Assembly: GCA_934216615.1 (NCBI GenBank)
Contig: CAKQCB010000007.1
Location: 103,709 to 167,708 of the forward strand
Direction of reading: 5' to 3'
Length of the DNA stretch: 64,000 nt
Origin: an uncultured Anaerolineae bacterium
GTDB taxonomy: Bacteria; Chloroflexota; Anaerolineae; Aggregatilineales; Phototrophicaceae
Part shown: in pieces, positions 35,232 through 43,842 of the stretch
Layout of the letters: each line of letters begins with the position of its first letter
How positions within the stretch are numbered: the first letter of the stretch is position 1
Notes under the pieces: generated by a model
The model's input: the letters and a program-made list of their open reading frames with translations, nothing else
The model's database searches: none
Told to the model about the DNA's origin: nothing
Program-made: the position numbers and the translations under genes

Positions 35232-36115
35232 GATGTCTTACGCACACTCTGCTGTGCCGCTTTCATGGTATTGGCAATCACCATCGTGATGGTCATGGGG
35301 CCGACGCCCCCGGGAACTTTTGTGATAGCGCTGGCGATAGGCAGTGCGGACTCCAAATCCACATCGCCCACAAAACGATAGCCATTGGGTGCCGTTGGGT
35401 CATCAACTTTATTGGTGCCAACATCGACCACAATCGCGCCTTGCTTCAGCCAGTCCCCTTGTACAAAGTTCGCACGGCCAATCGCCGCGATGACAATATC
35501 CGCTTGGCGTAAGACATTCGGCAAATCACGGGTGCGACTGTGACAAAGGGTGACGGTCGCGTCGAGTTGAAGCGCCATCAATGCGACGGGCATCCCAACG
35601 ATATTACTGCGCCCCAAAACTGCGACATTTGCGCCGGATAACGATACGCCAACCGCCTGCAAAATCTCGATCACGCCGGTGGGGGTTGCCGCTGTAAAGA
35701 GAGGCTCGCGCCCTTTCATCGCCAATAGACCGATATTCAAGGGGTGTAACCCATCGACATCCTTTTCAAGACTGACGTTACGCAAGATCGCTTCTTCATC
35801 AATGTGAGATGGCAGTGGCAACTGGACTAGAATGCCGTGTACGGTCGGGTCTTGGTTCAATTCATTTACAGCGTCTTCAACATCAGCTTGGGTGCAATCA
35901 GCAGGTAGAATCTTCCCTACAGAACGCATGCCCACTTGTTCACACGCACGGCGCTTCATACGAACATATTGTGCCGAAGCGGGGTTATCCCCTACCAAAA
36001 CAACCCCTAGACAGGGCTGTATGTCATAACGTTGTACAAATTCAGCGACTTCTTCGGTAATTCGCGCGCGAATCGGCTGAGCAATTTGATTTCCATCAAT
36101 CATTTTTGCAGTCAT
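35228..36115 (-). CDS. folD: methylenetetrahydrofolate dehydrogenase / cyclohydrolase
   Basis: Bifunctional folate enzyme interconverting 5,10-methylene-, methenyl- and 10-formyl-tetrahydrofolate. The 295 residues have YVRMKRRACEQVGM with the catalytic Lys, GILVQLPLPSHID, KDVDGLHP, ATPTGVIEIL, GRSNIVGMPVALM for NADP, ATVTLCHSRT and PGGVGPMTITM. It is the first gene of the minus-strand run. One-carbon units link purine breakdown, folate and the PanB step. A 339-base divergent spacer lies upstream. Confidence 0.96.
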   Translation of the reverse strand: MTAKMIDGNQIAQPIRARITEEVAEFVQRYDIQPCLGVVLVGDNPASAQYVRMKRRACEQVGMRSVGKILPADCTQADVEDAVNELNQDPTVHGILVQLPLPSHIDEEAILRNVSLEKDVDGLHPLNIGLLAMKGREPLFTAATPTGVIEILQAVGVSLSGANVAVLGRSNIVGMPVALMALQLDATVTLCHSRTRDLPNVLRQADIVIAAIGRANFVQGDWLKQGAIVVDVGTNKVDDPTAPNGYRFVGDVDLESALPIASAITKVPGGVGPMTITMVIANTMKAAQQSVRKTS

Positions 36116-36454
36116 TTATTTAATAAACTCAAACTTGTTGTCTGTGATTGTTTCATACCGTCGAGGATACCACGCCTACGCACGTTGTGCGAAGAATACA
36201 CCGCATCACAACCACGCGACAAAACGCATTTATATACCCATCATTTCAATAGGATTTTTCGCAATTCCATTTCACATTCCATTGAAATTGTCTATGCCTT
36301 TGAACAACTCATCAACAAAAACATGTCCTGATAAACTCATCTGTCAGGTACTATATAAAGTGGGGATATTTTTTGAAACCGAGTTTCAACTTACGCTAAC
36401 CTATAGCAGGTCTTTTGATCTGATATATGAGATGGATGTTTAAGGATTTGGGGC
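36116..36454 (+). other. divergent intergenic region, folD / giant surface protein
   Basis: An AT-rich, 339-base spacer without a credible gene. It must hold the promoter of folD (minus) and of the surface-protein gene (plus). It contains one clear palindrome at 36373-36389 and TATA-like boxes (CTATATAA at 36352-36359, CTATAG at 36401, GATATATGAG near 36422), none with a matching -35 at standard spacing. Ribosome site for the surface protein is AAGGA about 14 bases before its ATG. Confidence 0.5.
36373..36389. promoter_or_regulatory. palindromic operator candidate upstream of surface protein gene
   Basis: TTGAAAC-CGA-GTTTCAA: two perfect 7-base arms around a 3-base centre, 65 bases before the ATG at 36455. 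The left arm also resembles a -35 box. Such a compact palindrome is typical of a dimeric regulator site, but no second copy has been found in the window. Confidence 0.45.
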
Positions 36455-39400
36455 ATGAGTAAATTTCTGCACAAGATGAATCAACAGCGACTTCAAGCAC
36501 AAGCGATGGTAGAGTATGCGCTCATCCTCGCGTTTGTCTGCATTGGGCTGATTGTCGTCTTAACCGCACAAGGGCCCGCGATTGCCAACGTTTTTTGTAA
36601 CGTCATTGCCAATATTGTTCCAAACGATTCGCGTTACCAAGAATGTGGCAGAACCAATTACAACCTTGCCAATGAGGGGGGTAATGTCGCATCGTTCTGG
36701 CAAACCGTGACATGGGTCGCTCAAAACCCACAAACTGAAACCCCATTTCGCACGCCACCGCCACCCCCTGCAAGACCCACATCGACGGCAGGCGCGGTGG
36801 TGCCCCCAACAGCAACGCCAACGTTCACTCCATCCAATACACCGACCAATACAGCAACCGCAACCCTAATTACTCCAGGGCCATCCCCCACCCCTGAAGA
36901 TTTCCTTTTCTCACTCCCATTCATCGACCAGATGAATGAGACGTTACACTACCGTTTAGATAAATCATACGTCCTCTCTACGGCAGATTTTACAGGTGTG
37001 TATTACGTCAACCCCAACTTCAGCGGGGCAACCCATTCGGCCAATACCAGTTTCATTGACTTTGACTGGGGCGCGGGTGAACCCGGCGTCGCAGGTTGGC
37101 CTGCGGGGGATACAGAATTCTCGGTCGAGTGGACAAAACTATTCACGACAGCTCAACCTCAGCGTTTGACGTTCTCGCTCACCAATGTGTCAGGAACAGC
37201 CGAAGTTGTCTTAAACGGAACCAGCCTTTTCAGCACCACGAGCGCAAACTCTGCAACGGTGAACGTCCCTGCGGGGGCAAACCAAGTGGTCATCCGCTTT
37301 AGAGACAGTGCGGGGGATGCCCGTATCACCTTCAACGCGGAACGAGCGAGCTTTAACCCTGACGATGCAACAACCGCCGAATGTACATGGGGTCAATCAA
37401 CTTACCCTTCACATACCAGCGACAGCAATTCACCGGGGAATATGTTTGAAGAAAACCCCGCCAGTGACATTTGGCCTGCGGGACAAACTTGTTATTTAGA
37501 ACTGCGCGGTGGAGTCGAAATCGATGGTGCTACCAACCCCATCCTGTCCTTCTGGGATGTCTGGGATTTCACAGGCACGGGTGATGTGGTCGCTGAATTG
37601 CAAGTCGGCCAATATGTAGTCGATGGCGACGACTTCCTGCTTCGTGACCAACTCAACTGGCAAACGCTGTCCCTGCGTAGTGGCAACACGGCCAATTACA
37701 ACTGGACACGTAACCAAATTGATTTACAGGCGGCGTTCCCCTCCATCGATTTCAACCAAGATATCACCTTCCGTTTCCGCTTAAGCAGCGCAACTGGGGG
37801 CAGTCTTGTCCGTTGGTTCGTAGATGATGTTCAAATCTTCTCTGACCCGAACGCGACCAACACCTTCACAGTAGACAATACATGGGACTTGAACACCCGT
37901 GACCAGATGAGCGACTTCATCTTCAATGCTGACACCAGCAGTGCATTAGAAACTGATGGTCGTCCACCTGCATCATCCGCTTGGCGTTGGAATTTAACCA
38001 ACACCAACGCGGTTTCAGGGTTGGGCTGGGAAGACAGCCCGGGCGGTTTATACCCACGTCATTCATTGGGAGGGCCACGTGTTCACTATTTAGAATTCCG
38101 CTACCCAATCGATGTGAGCAACAATCGCGTTCCGGAAACACCCGCGATTGATGAAAACGGGAATACGGGCGACCCTGTCTTGACCTTCTGGCACGCGTAT
38201 AACCTCACCGAATTGGGGTCAAGCCTACAAGTTCAATACACACATGACCTCTATGGCGTTGGGCCTGACTCATGGCAGTTCATCCCCAGTGACGGTCTGT
38301 TACTCGACTCAGCCGCGCCGACCCCACCGCTTGACCGTAACGAACAAGTAGACCGCGTCAACACGATGATGCAACCGGTTCAAGTACGCCTGAATCAAAT
38401 TCCCAACTGGGATACAGCACCCTTCCGCTTACGCTTTGCGCTGATTGTGGACGACGCAGCGCCCGGTAACGATGGTTGGTGGATTGATAACATCGGCATC
38501 AGCCGTAATTATGTGGTCGAATACGTCGCCTTCCCCTTTGCGGACTCGGCTGAAAGTGCCGCGTTCACCACCGCCAATTGGAATGCGATTGGCGATTGGG
38601 GACGTATGACGGGTGTTGGGGCCGCAGGCAGCGCAACCGCCTATAGCGACAGTCGCGCAGGTAATTTCGGCACTGATCCTACCCGTTTTGAAATGATCCG
38701 TACATTAGATTTGCTCAACGATACGGAAGCCAATACGGTTGACCCTGAAGTGCGACCTGCATCAACATCGCCGTTCTTGACCTTCCAATTCCGCCGTGCA
38801 AGCACCAGCGGAACCCAATTTGCGGTTGATCTCTGGTCAGGACATACTGGCACATGGACAACCATCTGGACGTATAACAACGATGGCCCCAGCACGCAAC
38901 TCGCCTATGAGCGCGTCGAGATTGACCTAAAGGGTGCGATCATCTACGCATTGAATACCGAAACGGGCGAAACAACTTGGCAGTGGGATGGAGCGACCGC
39001 CACCAGCATTGTCGGCAATACAATCGACGATGATGATGATATTCGCATCCGCTTCCGCGTCACCCCCGGGCCGACACAAGCCGACGGTTTCTATGTAGAT
39101 GAAATCCGCATTGACAACCTAGCCCAGTACAGCCATCGTCTATGGAATGGCACCGTAGGTTCATTCGGCGTAGGCAACGGTGAATTAAACGACAGCATCG
39201 ACACAATTTCTAACAGTGGCCCCGCTAACGGCCTGCCCACCACATGGGCGAACCGCTGGTTCCAAAGTGGCGGTTGGACGAGTGTTGATCCCGTTTCAGG
39301 GTATACCCGCAGCGGGTCTACTGCCCTTCATGATTCTTACCAAACCAACGCAGCATCACCTGTTAATTACGGCGCGAACCAAGTTCAAATTATTGAATAC

Positions 39401-40798
39401 CGCCCTGTGATCGACCTGCGTGGCACAGTTACAAATGACAATCCGTATTTGGAATACTGGTTACGGGGTGCTATTGGCGCAGGGGATCAATTCCGCGTGG
39501 AAGTTGCGGTTGAAAACACAACCGACAGTGGTGTACAAACCTATAACAACATGCACGGGTGGAACGCTTGGGCTTCCGTGAATACAACCGCTATAAACAT
39601 CAACCCTGTCGCCAACTTAACCGCAGGTCAATTGAACACATGGCATCGTGCGCATGTGGACTTGAGCGCCTATCTTGGTCAAAGAATCCGTATTCGTTGG
39701 GTCTTAGAATCGAACGGGATGACTGAAGCAGACGGCATATACTTAGATGATGTACGTCTACGCATGGGTGCGCCTGTGATGAGCTTGCCCTTTACTGAAG
39801 ATGGCGCGACCAGCAATAACTGGGTGTCTGAAGGCACATGGGGCTTCTCACCAGACCAAGCCTCAGCATCAGCCATCCCCTTAACGTGGACAGGCTATTA
39901 CTTTGATTGTGAAACCTTAGCGCCCACAGGGAATTGTGCGACCCCGCTGACCTATAGCACCATCCTCAGCGCGCAAAATCACCCACCAACGCCAGCGACA
40001 GGCATCACCGCTGTTGATACATTGACGAATGTCAACGAGATCAATTACACCTATACGGATACCAGTCAACCGCTCGGCCTTTCGGGTTCACTGTTTAACC
40101 AAACCTATACCGCGCGTTATCGCACAACGGTGACGTTAACACCCGGAACTTACAGCGTATACACGCAGTTTGATGACGGCGTCCGCATTTACCTTGATAA
40201 CCGCACAGGGACAAACCTCGCGACCAACAACATCGTCTATCAATGGGATCAGGGCAGTGCAGTTCGTACACTTAGCCCCACCTTCACCGTCAACAGTACG
40301 ATCACCCGTACACTCACGGTTGAGTGGTACGTGAATACGATCACAACCGATACCCCCGGGCGTTTGCAAATGGCGTTGTACCGTAACCTGTACTCTTATA
40401 CGGACAGCCCCAACACGCCAACGGGTGTCGGCACGTATAACACGATCTCGTCTACCAACTTCGGTTACTCGTCCTTGATCAGCAACGGGGCGTTCAACTT
40501 CACGACAGCGACCAATCCCGTTTTACAATACAGCCGTCGTTTGCACCTTGCGGCGAACAGCCAATTCGCGGTTCAAGTTTCGACAAATTACGGGCGTTCT
40601 TGGACAACGGTGGGATCAGTGGTCACGGGTGCTGTGAATACGATGGCGAACCCGTGGGAAATCATCAATATTCCGCTCACGGCGTATGCAGGCCAACCTG
40701 CTGTGATGATCCGCTTCAACTTGAACACCCTACCCGCTGGCCTACCTGTAGGGGTATTTGACGGGGCGCATGTCGGCAATATCTCGATCTCCAACTAA
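36455..40798 (+). CDS. giant Flp/TadE-like prepilin-type surface protein with PA14-like and jelly-roll-like repeats
   Basis: A 1447-residue exported protein. The N-terminus is pilin-like: a short basic leader, then QAQAMVEYALILAFVCIG with Glu20 near the +5 position of an Flp-type processing site, and a hydrophobic helix to about 38. A Thr/Pro linker (about 103-150) leads to a PA14-like module (FTGVYYVNPNFSG, FSVEWTKLF). Then come at least four repeats pairing a PxLxFW strand with a VDD/IDN strand (codons near 37811, 38471, 39087, 39736), a second PA14-like module with FDDGVRIYLDN near 40165, and a last repeat. PA14 modules often bind glycans. It is single-gene, with its own terminator. No other pilus genes are nearby. 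Confidence 0.85.
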   Translation: MSKFLHKMNQQRLQAQAMVEYALILAFVCIGLIVVLTAQGPAIANVFCNVIANIVPNDSRYQECGRTNYNLANEGGNVASFWQTVTWVAQNPQTETPFRTPPPPPARPTSTAGAVVPPTATPTFTPSNTPTNTATATLITPGPSPTPEDFLFSLPFIDQMNETLHYRLDKSYVLSTADFTGVYYVNPNFSGATHSANTSFIDFDWGAGEPGVAGWPAGDTEFSVEWTKLFTTAQPQRLTFSLTNVSGTAEVVLNGTSLFSTTSANSATVNVPAGANQVVIRFRDSAGDARITFNAERASFNPDDATTAECTWGQSTYPSHTSDSNSPGNMFEENPASDIWPAGQTCYLELRGGVEIDGATNPILSFWDVWDFTGTGDVVAELQVGQYVVDGDDFLLRDQLNWQTLSLRSGNTANYNWTRNQIDLQAAFPSIDFNQDITFRFRLSSATGGSLVRWFVDDVQIFSDPNATNTFTVDNTWDLNTRDQMSDFIFNADTSSALETDGRPPASSAWRWNLTNTNAVSGLGWEDSPGGLYPRHSLGGPRVHYLEFRYPIDVSNNRVPETPAIDENGNTGDPVLTFWHAYNLTELGSSLQVQYTHDLYGVGPDSWQFIPSDGLLLDSAAPTPPLDRNEQVDRVNTMMQPVQVRLNQIPNWDTAPFRLRFALIVDDAAPGNDGWWIDNIGISRNYVVEYVAFPFADSAESAAFTTANWNAIGDWGRMTGVGAAGSATAYSDSRAGNFGTDPTRFEMIRTLDLLNDTEANTVDPEVRPASTSPFLTFQFRRASTSGTQFAVDLWSGHTGTWTTIWTYNNDGPSTQLAYERVEIDLKGAIIYALNTETGETTWQWDGATATSIVGNTIDDDDDIRIRFRVTPGPTQADGFYVDEIRIDNLAQYSHRLWNGTVGSFGVGNGELNDSIDTISNSGPANGLPTTWANRWFQSGGWTSVDPVSGYTRSGSTALHDSYQTNAASPVNYGANQVQIIEYRPVIDLRGTVTNDNPYLEYWLRGAIGAGDQFRVEVAVENTTDSGVQTYNNMHGWNAWASVNTTAININPVANLTAGQLNTWHRAHVDLSAYLGQRIRIRWVLESNGMTEADGIYLDDVRLRMGAPVMSLPFTEDGATSNNWVSEGTWGFSPDQASASAIPLTWTGYYFDCETLAPTGNCATPLTYSTILSAQNHPPTPATGITAVDTLTNVNEINYTYTDTSQPLGLSGSLFNQTYTARYRTTVTLTPGTYSVYTQFDDGVRIYLDNRTGTNLATNNIVYQWDQGSAVRTLSPTFTVNSTITRTLTVEWYVNTITTDTPGRLQMALYRNLYSYTDSPNTPTGVGTYNTISSTNFGYSSLISNGAFNFTTATNPVLQYSRRLHLAANSQFAVQVSTNYGRSWTTVGSVVTGAVNTMANPWEIINIPLTAYAGQPAVMIRFNLNTLPAGLPVGVFDGAHVGNISISN

Positions 40799-40820
40799 CC
40801 TTTCTCATCATCCATACGTA

Positions 40821-40853
40821 AAAACTCGTCCTGAAATGAGGACGAGTTTTTAT
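40821..40853 (+). terminator. strong rho-independent terminator
   Basis: AAAACTCGTCCT (40821-40832) pairs with AGGACGAGTTTT (40839-40850) around GAAATG, followed by TTATTT. It lies 22 bases after the surface-protein stop and isolates that gene from the guanylate kinase gene. Confidence 0.85.
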
Positions 40854-40948
40854 TTGAGTCATTCCCAAAGCCTGAAAATGGCTTTCGAGTTCGCTAGAGA
40901 TTCGTTAAACTTGTGCACGCAACGCATAGTGTCAAAGGATTTCCACTT

Positions 40949-41926
40949 GTGACAACACTCCCCGGTCATCTTTATATTCTTATTGGCCCAGCCGGCAGCG
41001 GTAAAAACACGTTGATGAACAGGGCTTTTGAAGCGATTCCAAGCCTACGTCAGCTTGCAACAGCAACCACCCGCCCCATCCGCTCTACTGAGCAAGAAGG
41101 GCGTGAACACTACTTCTTGACGGAAGATGAATTTAAAAAGCTGATCGAGCAAAATGCCCTGCTTGAACATCAGAACATTCATCAGCGCTGGTATGGAATC
41201 ATTCGCGAAAAGCTCGAAAACGAACTTCAAAAAGGCACGCACATGCTGGCGGATATTGAAGTGTTGGGCGCAAAAGCGGTTCGGGAAGCCTTTCCTGAAA
41301 ATGTCACGGCGATCTATATTCAACCGCCGAACGTGTGTAAGCTGATCGACCGCATGACGGCGCGTGCCGAACAATTTTCTGGAATCACGCATCGTTTACT
41401 ACGGGTAGAACTCGAAGCGGCGTACGCCCCTGAATGTAATTACATTCTCATTAACGATCATATTGACGAAGCCAGTGCACAATTCATCGACATTATCCAT
41501 TCCACACAAAATCATCAGCCCATCAACATTCCCCGCCCAGAACCGATGAAAGTCGCCTATCAAGTTGAAATTGCGGTCACGGATGGCACTAAATTATTGG
41601 TGGGCGCGGACGAAACGCCACACATCCAAGTTACGTATTCACCGACGCAAAACCCGTTACTCCCACATCAATATGCGCAAGAAATCTTTCATCAACATTT
41701 TCCAAACAGCGATGGCACATGGTTATTTGGCGGGGATGCTGAAAGAGAATTTATGCCCCCAAGCCATATCTCATGTAAGACAAGCGATGGTGTAGATGTC
41801 ATAACTTATCAATACGTGATTCATTTAAATCATCTACCGTCAGCATTAGAAGGGTATCAATGGGGTGAAATTGTGAATGACTCCCAGACACACACCTTTC
41901 TATCACGCAATTTAAAGAGTAACTAG
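40949..41926 (+). CDS. gmk: guanylate kinase-like protein with unknown C-terminal domain
   Basis: Phosphorylates GMP to GDP if active. Residues 1 to about 185 are guanylate kinase: P-loop GPAGSGKNT (where most have GPSGxGKST), TATTRPIRSTEQEGREHYFLTEDEF for GMP, LLEHQNIHQRWYG and the hinge segment. Residues about 195-325 are a separate, unrecognised alpha/beta domain beginning KVAYQVEIAVTDG, whose strands and length recall a box-less Nudix fold. Normal Gmk is about 200 residues. The GTG at 40949 has AAAGGA at good spacing; a GTG at 40913 would add 12 residues. It is 4 bases from the YgfZ-like gene. Confidence 0.8.
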   Translation: MTTLPGHLYILIGPAGSGKNTLMNRAFEAIPSLRQLATATTRPIRSTEQEGREHYFLTEDEFKKLIEQNALLEHQNIHQRWYGIIREKLENELQKGTHMLADIEVLGAKAVREAFPENVTAIYIQPPNVCKLIDRMTARAEQFSGITHRLLRVELEAAYAPECNYILINDHIDEASAQFIDIIHSTQNHQPINIPRPEPMKVAYQVEIAVTDGTKLLVGADETPHIQVTYSPTQNPLLPHQYAQEIFHQHFPNSDGTWLFGGDAEREFMPPSHISCKTSDGVDVITYQYVIHLNHLPSALEGYQWGEIVNDSQTHTFLSRNLKSN

Positions 41927-41930
41927 CTTC

Positions 41931-43007
41931 ATGACCACATTCGCTGAACTGCATTTATCGCTCGGTGCAGAGCTTGCACAAGATCAAATTCCGCTTCATT
42001 ACAATAATCTTGAAGACGCCTTCCAAGCCAGCCAAGAAACTGCCGTCATCATGGAACGTTCGCATGAAGGACGGCTCGAACTGTATGGGCGAGATGCGTT
42101 TTCACTGATCCAGCGCATTAGCACCAACGATGTTTTACAACTGAAAGAAGGTGAGGGTGCGCCGACGATCTTCACAAGCCCCATCGCGCGGATTTTAGAC
42201 CGCGTTGTGGTGTTACATAGCTCAGATCATGCGTTGGTCTTGACCGAACCCGGGCGGGCGTCGGCGGTACAAAACTATCTCCAGCGCAACATCTTCTTCA
42301 ATGACGAAGTGCGCCTCCAAAACATCACGAAGCAAACACGCCAATTGAATCTACACGGCGCAAAAGCCGATGAGATTGTTCAGGCGATTGACCCAACACT
42401 GGTGGATTTAGCGCTGTATCATCACAAAAAAGTGACGCTGGCGAATCAAGAGGTGACAGTCATCCGAAATGTGTCGCTCAGCGGGGGACATTTCACATTC
42501 GTCTGTGCGTCATCCACAAGCGCAGAGGTTTTCTCTGCCCTGCTTGACATTGGCAAGCCGTTCGGTTTACTTCCCGCAGGCTCACTCACCTATAACATGC
42601 TACGGATTTCAGCGGGGCGTCCCGGCGTTCACCGCGAACTCACACAAGATTATATTCCTCTTGAGGCGGGCTTGTGGAATGAAGTCAGCTTTACTAAAGG
42701 CTGTTACACCGGACAAGAAATCATCGCGCGGATGGAAAGCCGTAACCGTCTCGCCAAAACGATCGTCACCGTCTCGCTTTCAAAAGAAATTTCTGTCCCC
42801 GCTCCCATCACCCATGAGGGGCATACGGTGGGCACACTCACCAGTAACGTGACGTTACCGGATGGCAGCGTGAGAGGTATCGCCTTCATCAAGATGAGCC
42901 ATGTCAAATTAGGGGCAGAATATACCAGCGAAGGAGCAGCGATCAAGCTGTTAAGTTTAGCGGGAAGTCAACCTGCTTCGGTTGAAGCAGAAATCGAAAA
43001 TCGTTAA
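41931..43007 (+). CDS. ygfZ: YgfZ/GcvT-like folate-binding protein
   Basis: A 358-residue member of the aminomethyltransferase-like family. The diagnostic YgfZ motif KGCYTGQEIIARMESRNR is present at about 258-275, and the GcvT-type N-terminal domain includes GRDAFSLIQRISTNDV. YgfZ uses tetrahydrofolate to help maturation of some Fe-S enzymes. GcvT proper is unlikely because the KGCxxGQE signature is the YgfZ/IBA57 hallmark and no glycine cleavage genes are nearby. Iron-sulfur demand from the molybdenum hydroxylase would fit. Confidence 0.88.
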   Translation: MTTFAELHLSLGAELAQDQIPLHYNNLEDAFQASQETAVIMERSHEGRLELYGRDAFSLIQRISTNDVLQLKEGEGAPTIFTSPIARILDRVVVLHSSDHALVLTEPGRASAVQNYLQRNIFFNDEVRLQNITKQTRQLNLHGAKADEIVQAIDPTLVDLALYHHKKVTLANQEVTVIRNVSLSGGHFTFVCASSTSAEVFSALLDIGKPFGLLPAGSLTYNMLRISAGRPGVHRELTQDYIPLEAGLWNEVSFTKGCYTGQEIIARMESRNRLAKTIVTVSLSKEISVPAPITHEGHTVGTLTSNVTLPDGSVRGIAFIKMSHVKLGAEYTSEGAAIKLLSLAGSQPASVEAEIENR

Positions 43008-43459
43008 TCAAACACGGGTGGTGGGCTGTCAAAAAATAAGGCCCACCACATCGTCCAATTTTCGGGCGGTGGCGCAATCGTTTGAATATCCTCAATGGGG
43101 ATTTGTGGCACAGGGGTTTCTTCAAGCACAACAGAGCCAGGGAATAACACGACCAACACTTCATTGGGGCGCACCATTTTCCCTTCACTGGCGGCCCATT
43201 CTTCCACATAAGCATCAGTACGGACATAATCTCGCAATGCGGTGAGCGTCGCTTGTTCTTCGCGCAGGTCGTCAATCTCTGCGCGGACGCGCTCATACGC
43301 TTCTTGAAGTGGCTGGCTTTCGGTGATGCGGCTGCTAAAGTTAATGGTCAAAATTAACCCGATGCCCAAAATCGCCGCGAACAACACTTGAATGCCTGAA
43401 AGCTGTCCTGTTCGGCGAATTTCATGACCAATATCTAAGCCAGATCGTTTATTTGCCAC
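43004..43459 (-). CDS. DivIC/FtsB-like septum formation protein
   Basis: A 151-residue bitopic membrane protein. After a basic N-terminus of about 22 residues is one membrane helix (about 23-42), then a coiled coil (about 50-80, rich in Glu and Arg), then a short globular part (YVEEWAASEGKMVRPNEVLVVL) typical of FtsB/DivIC, whose role is to bridge the divisome to septal peptidoglycan synthesis. The Pro-rich tail is longer than usual. It is convergent with ygfZ (stop codons overlapping by 4 bases). Confidence 0.8.
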   Translation of the reverse strand: MANKRSGLDIGHEIRRTGQLSGIQVLFAAILGIGLILTINFSSRITESQPLQEAYERVRAEIDDLREEQATLTALRDYVRTDAYVEEWAASEGKMVRPNEVLVVLFPGSVVLEETPVPQIPIEDIQTIAPPPENWTMWWALFFDSPPPVFD

Positions 43460-43547
43460 AAAGTTTACTCATTATCCCTGCGTACCCTACGCGCCAAAGT
43501 ATAACATGAAACCCGCATCGTAAAGCATGATGAGACGACTACAGAAT

Positions 43548-43576
43548 AAAAAAAACCTCAACAATCGTTGAGGTTT
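43548..43576 (-). terminator. terminator of tRNA-Leu
   Basis: On the minus strand AAACCTCAAC and GTTGAGGTTT (arms at 43576-43567 and 43562-43553) form a perfect 10-bp stem with a 4-base loop, followed by a run of eight T residues (plus-strand A-run 43548-43555). It begins right after the tRNA-Leu 3' end. Confidence 0.85.
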
Positions 43577-43577
43577 G

Positions 43578-43661
43578 TGCCGAAGGTGGGAGTCGAACCC
43601 ACACTCCCTTACGAGAACTACGCCCTGAACGTAGCGCGTCTGCCAATTCCGCCACTTCGGC
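43578..43661 (-). tRNA. tRNA-Leu (anticodon CAG)
   Basis: The minus strand folds into an 84-nucleotide class II tRNA. The acceptor stem is GCCGAAG/CTTCGGC with discriminator A. The anticodon arm is CTACG-TTCAGGG-CGTAG (anticodon CAG), the variable arm is long (TTCTCGTAAGGGAG region), and the T-arm is GTGGG-TTCGACT-CCCAC. CCA is not encoded. A terminator follows immediately. Confidence 0.95.
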
Positions 43662-43740
43662 AAGTGAAGTTCGTGAATTGTATCAGAGGGTCAAAGCGTG
43701 TCAAGGGATAAGTAATCCAAAACGATTCCCTGACGACTCA

Positions 43741-43789
43741 TCAACTTTTTAAGTTGAAAACGGCCTGTATAAAAACCCCATGTTATAAT
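43741..43789 (+). promoter_or_regulatory. promoter of the secreted serine-hydrolase gene
   Basis: Extended -10 box TGT-TATAAT (TG at 43781-43782, hexamer 43784-43789), 54 bases before the GTG start. No good -35 is present, which is normal for extended -10 promoters. An inverted repeat TCAACTT-TTT-AAGTTGA sits at 43741-43757, about 27 bases before the hexamer, and could be an operator. Confidence 0.55.
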
Positions 43790-43842
43790 CTGTGCGAATC
43801 CGTCTACAAGCCCGTTAGTCAGTTGTGAGTGAATAAACCCCC

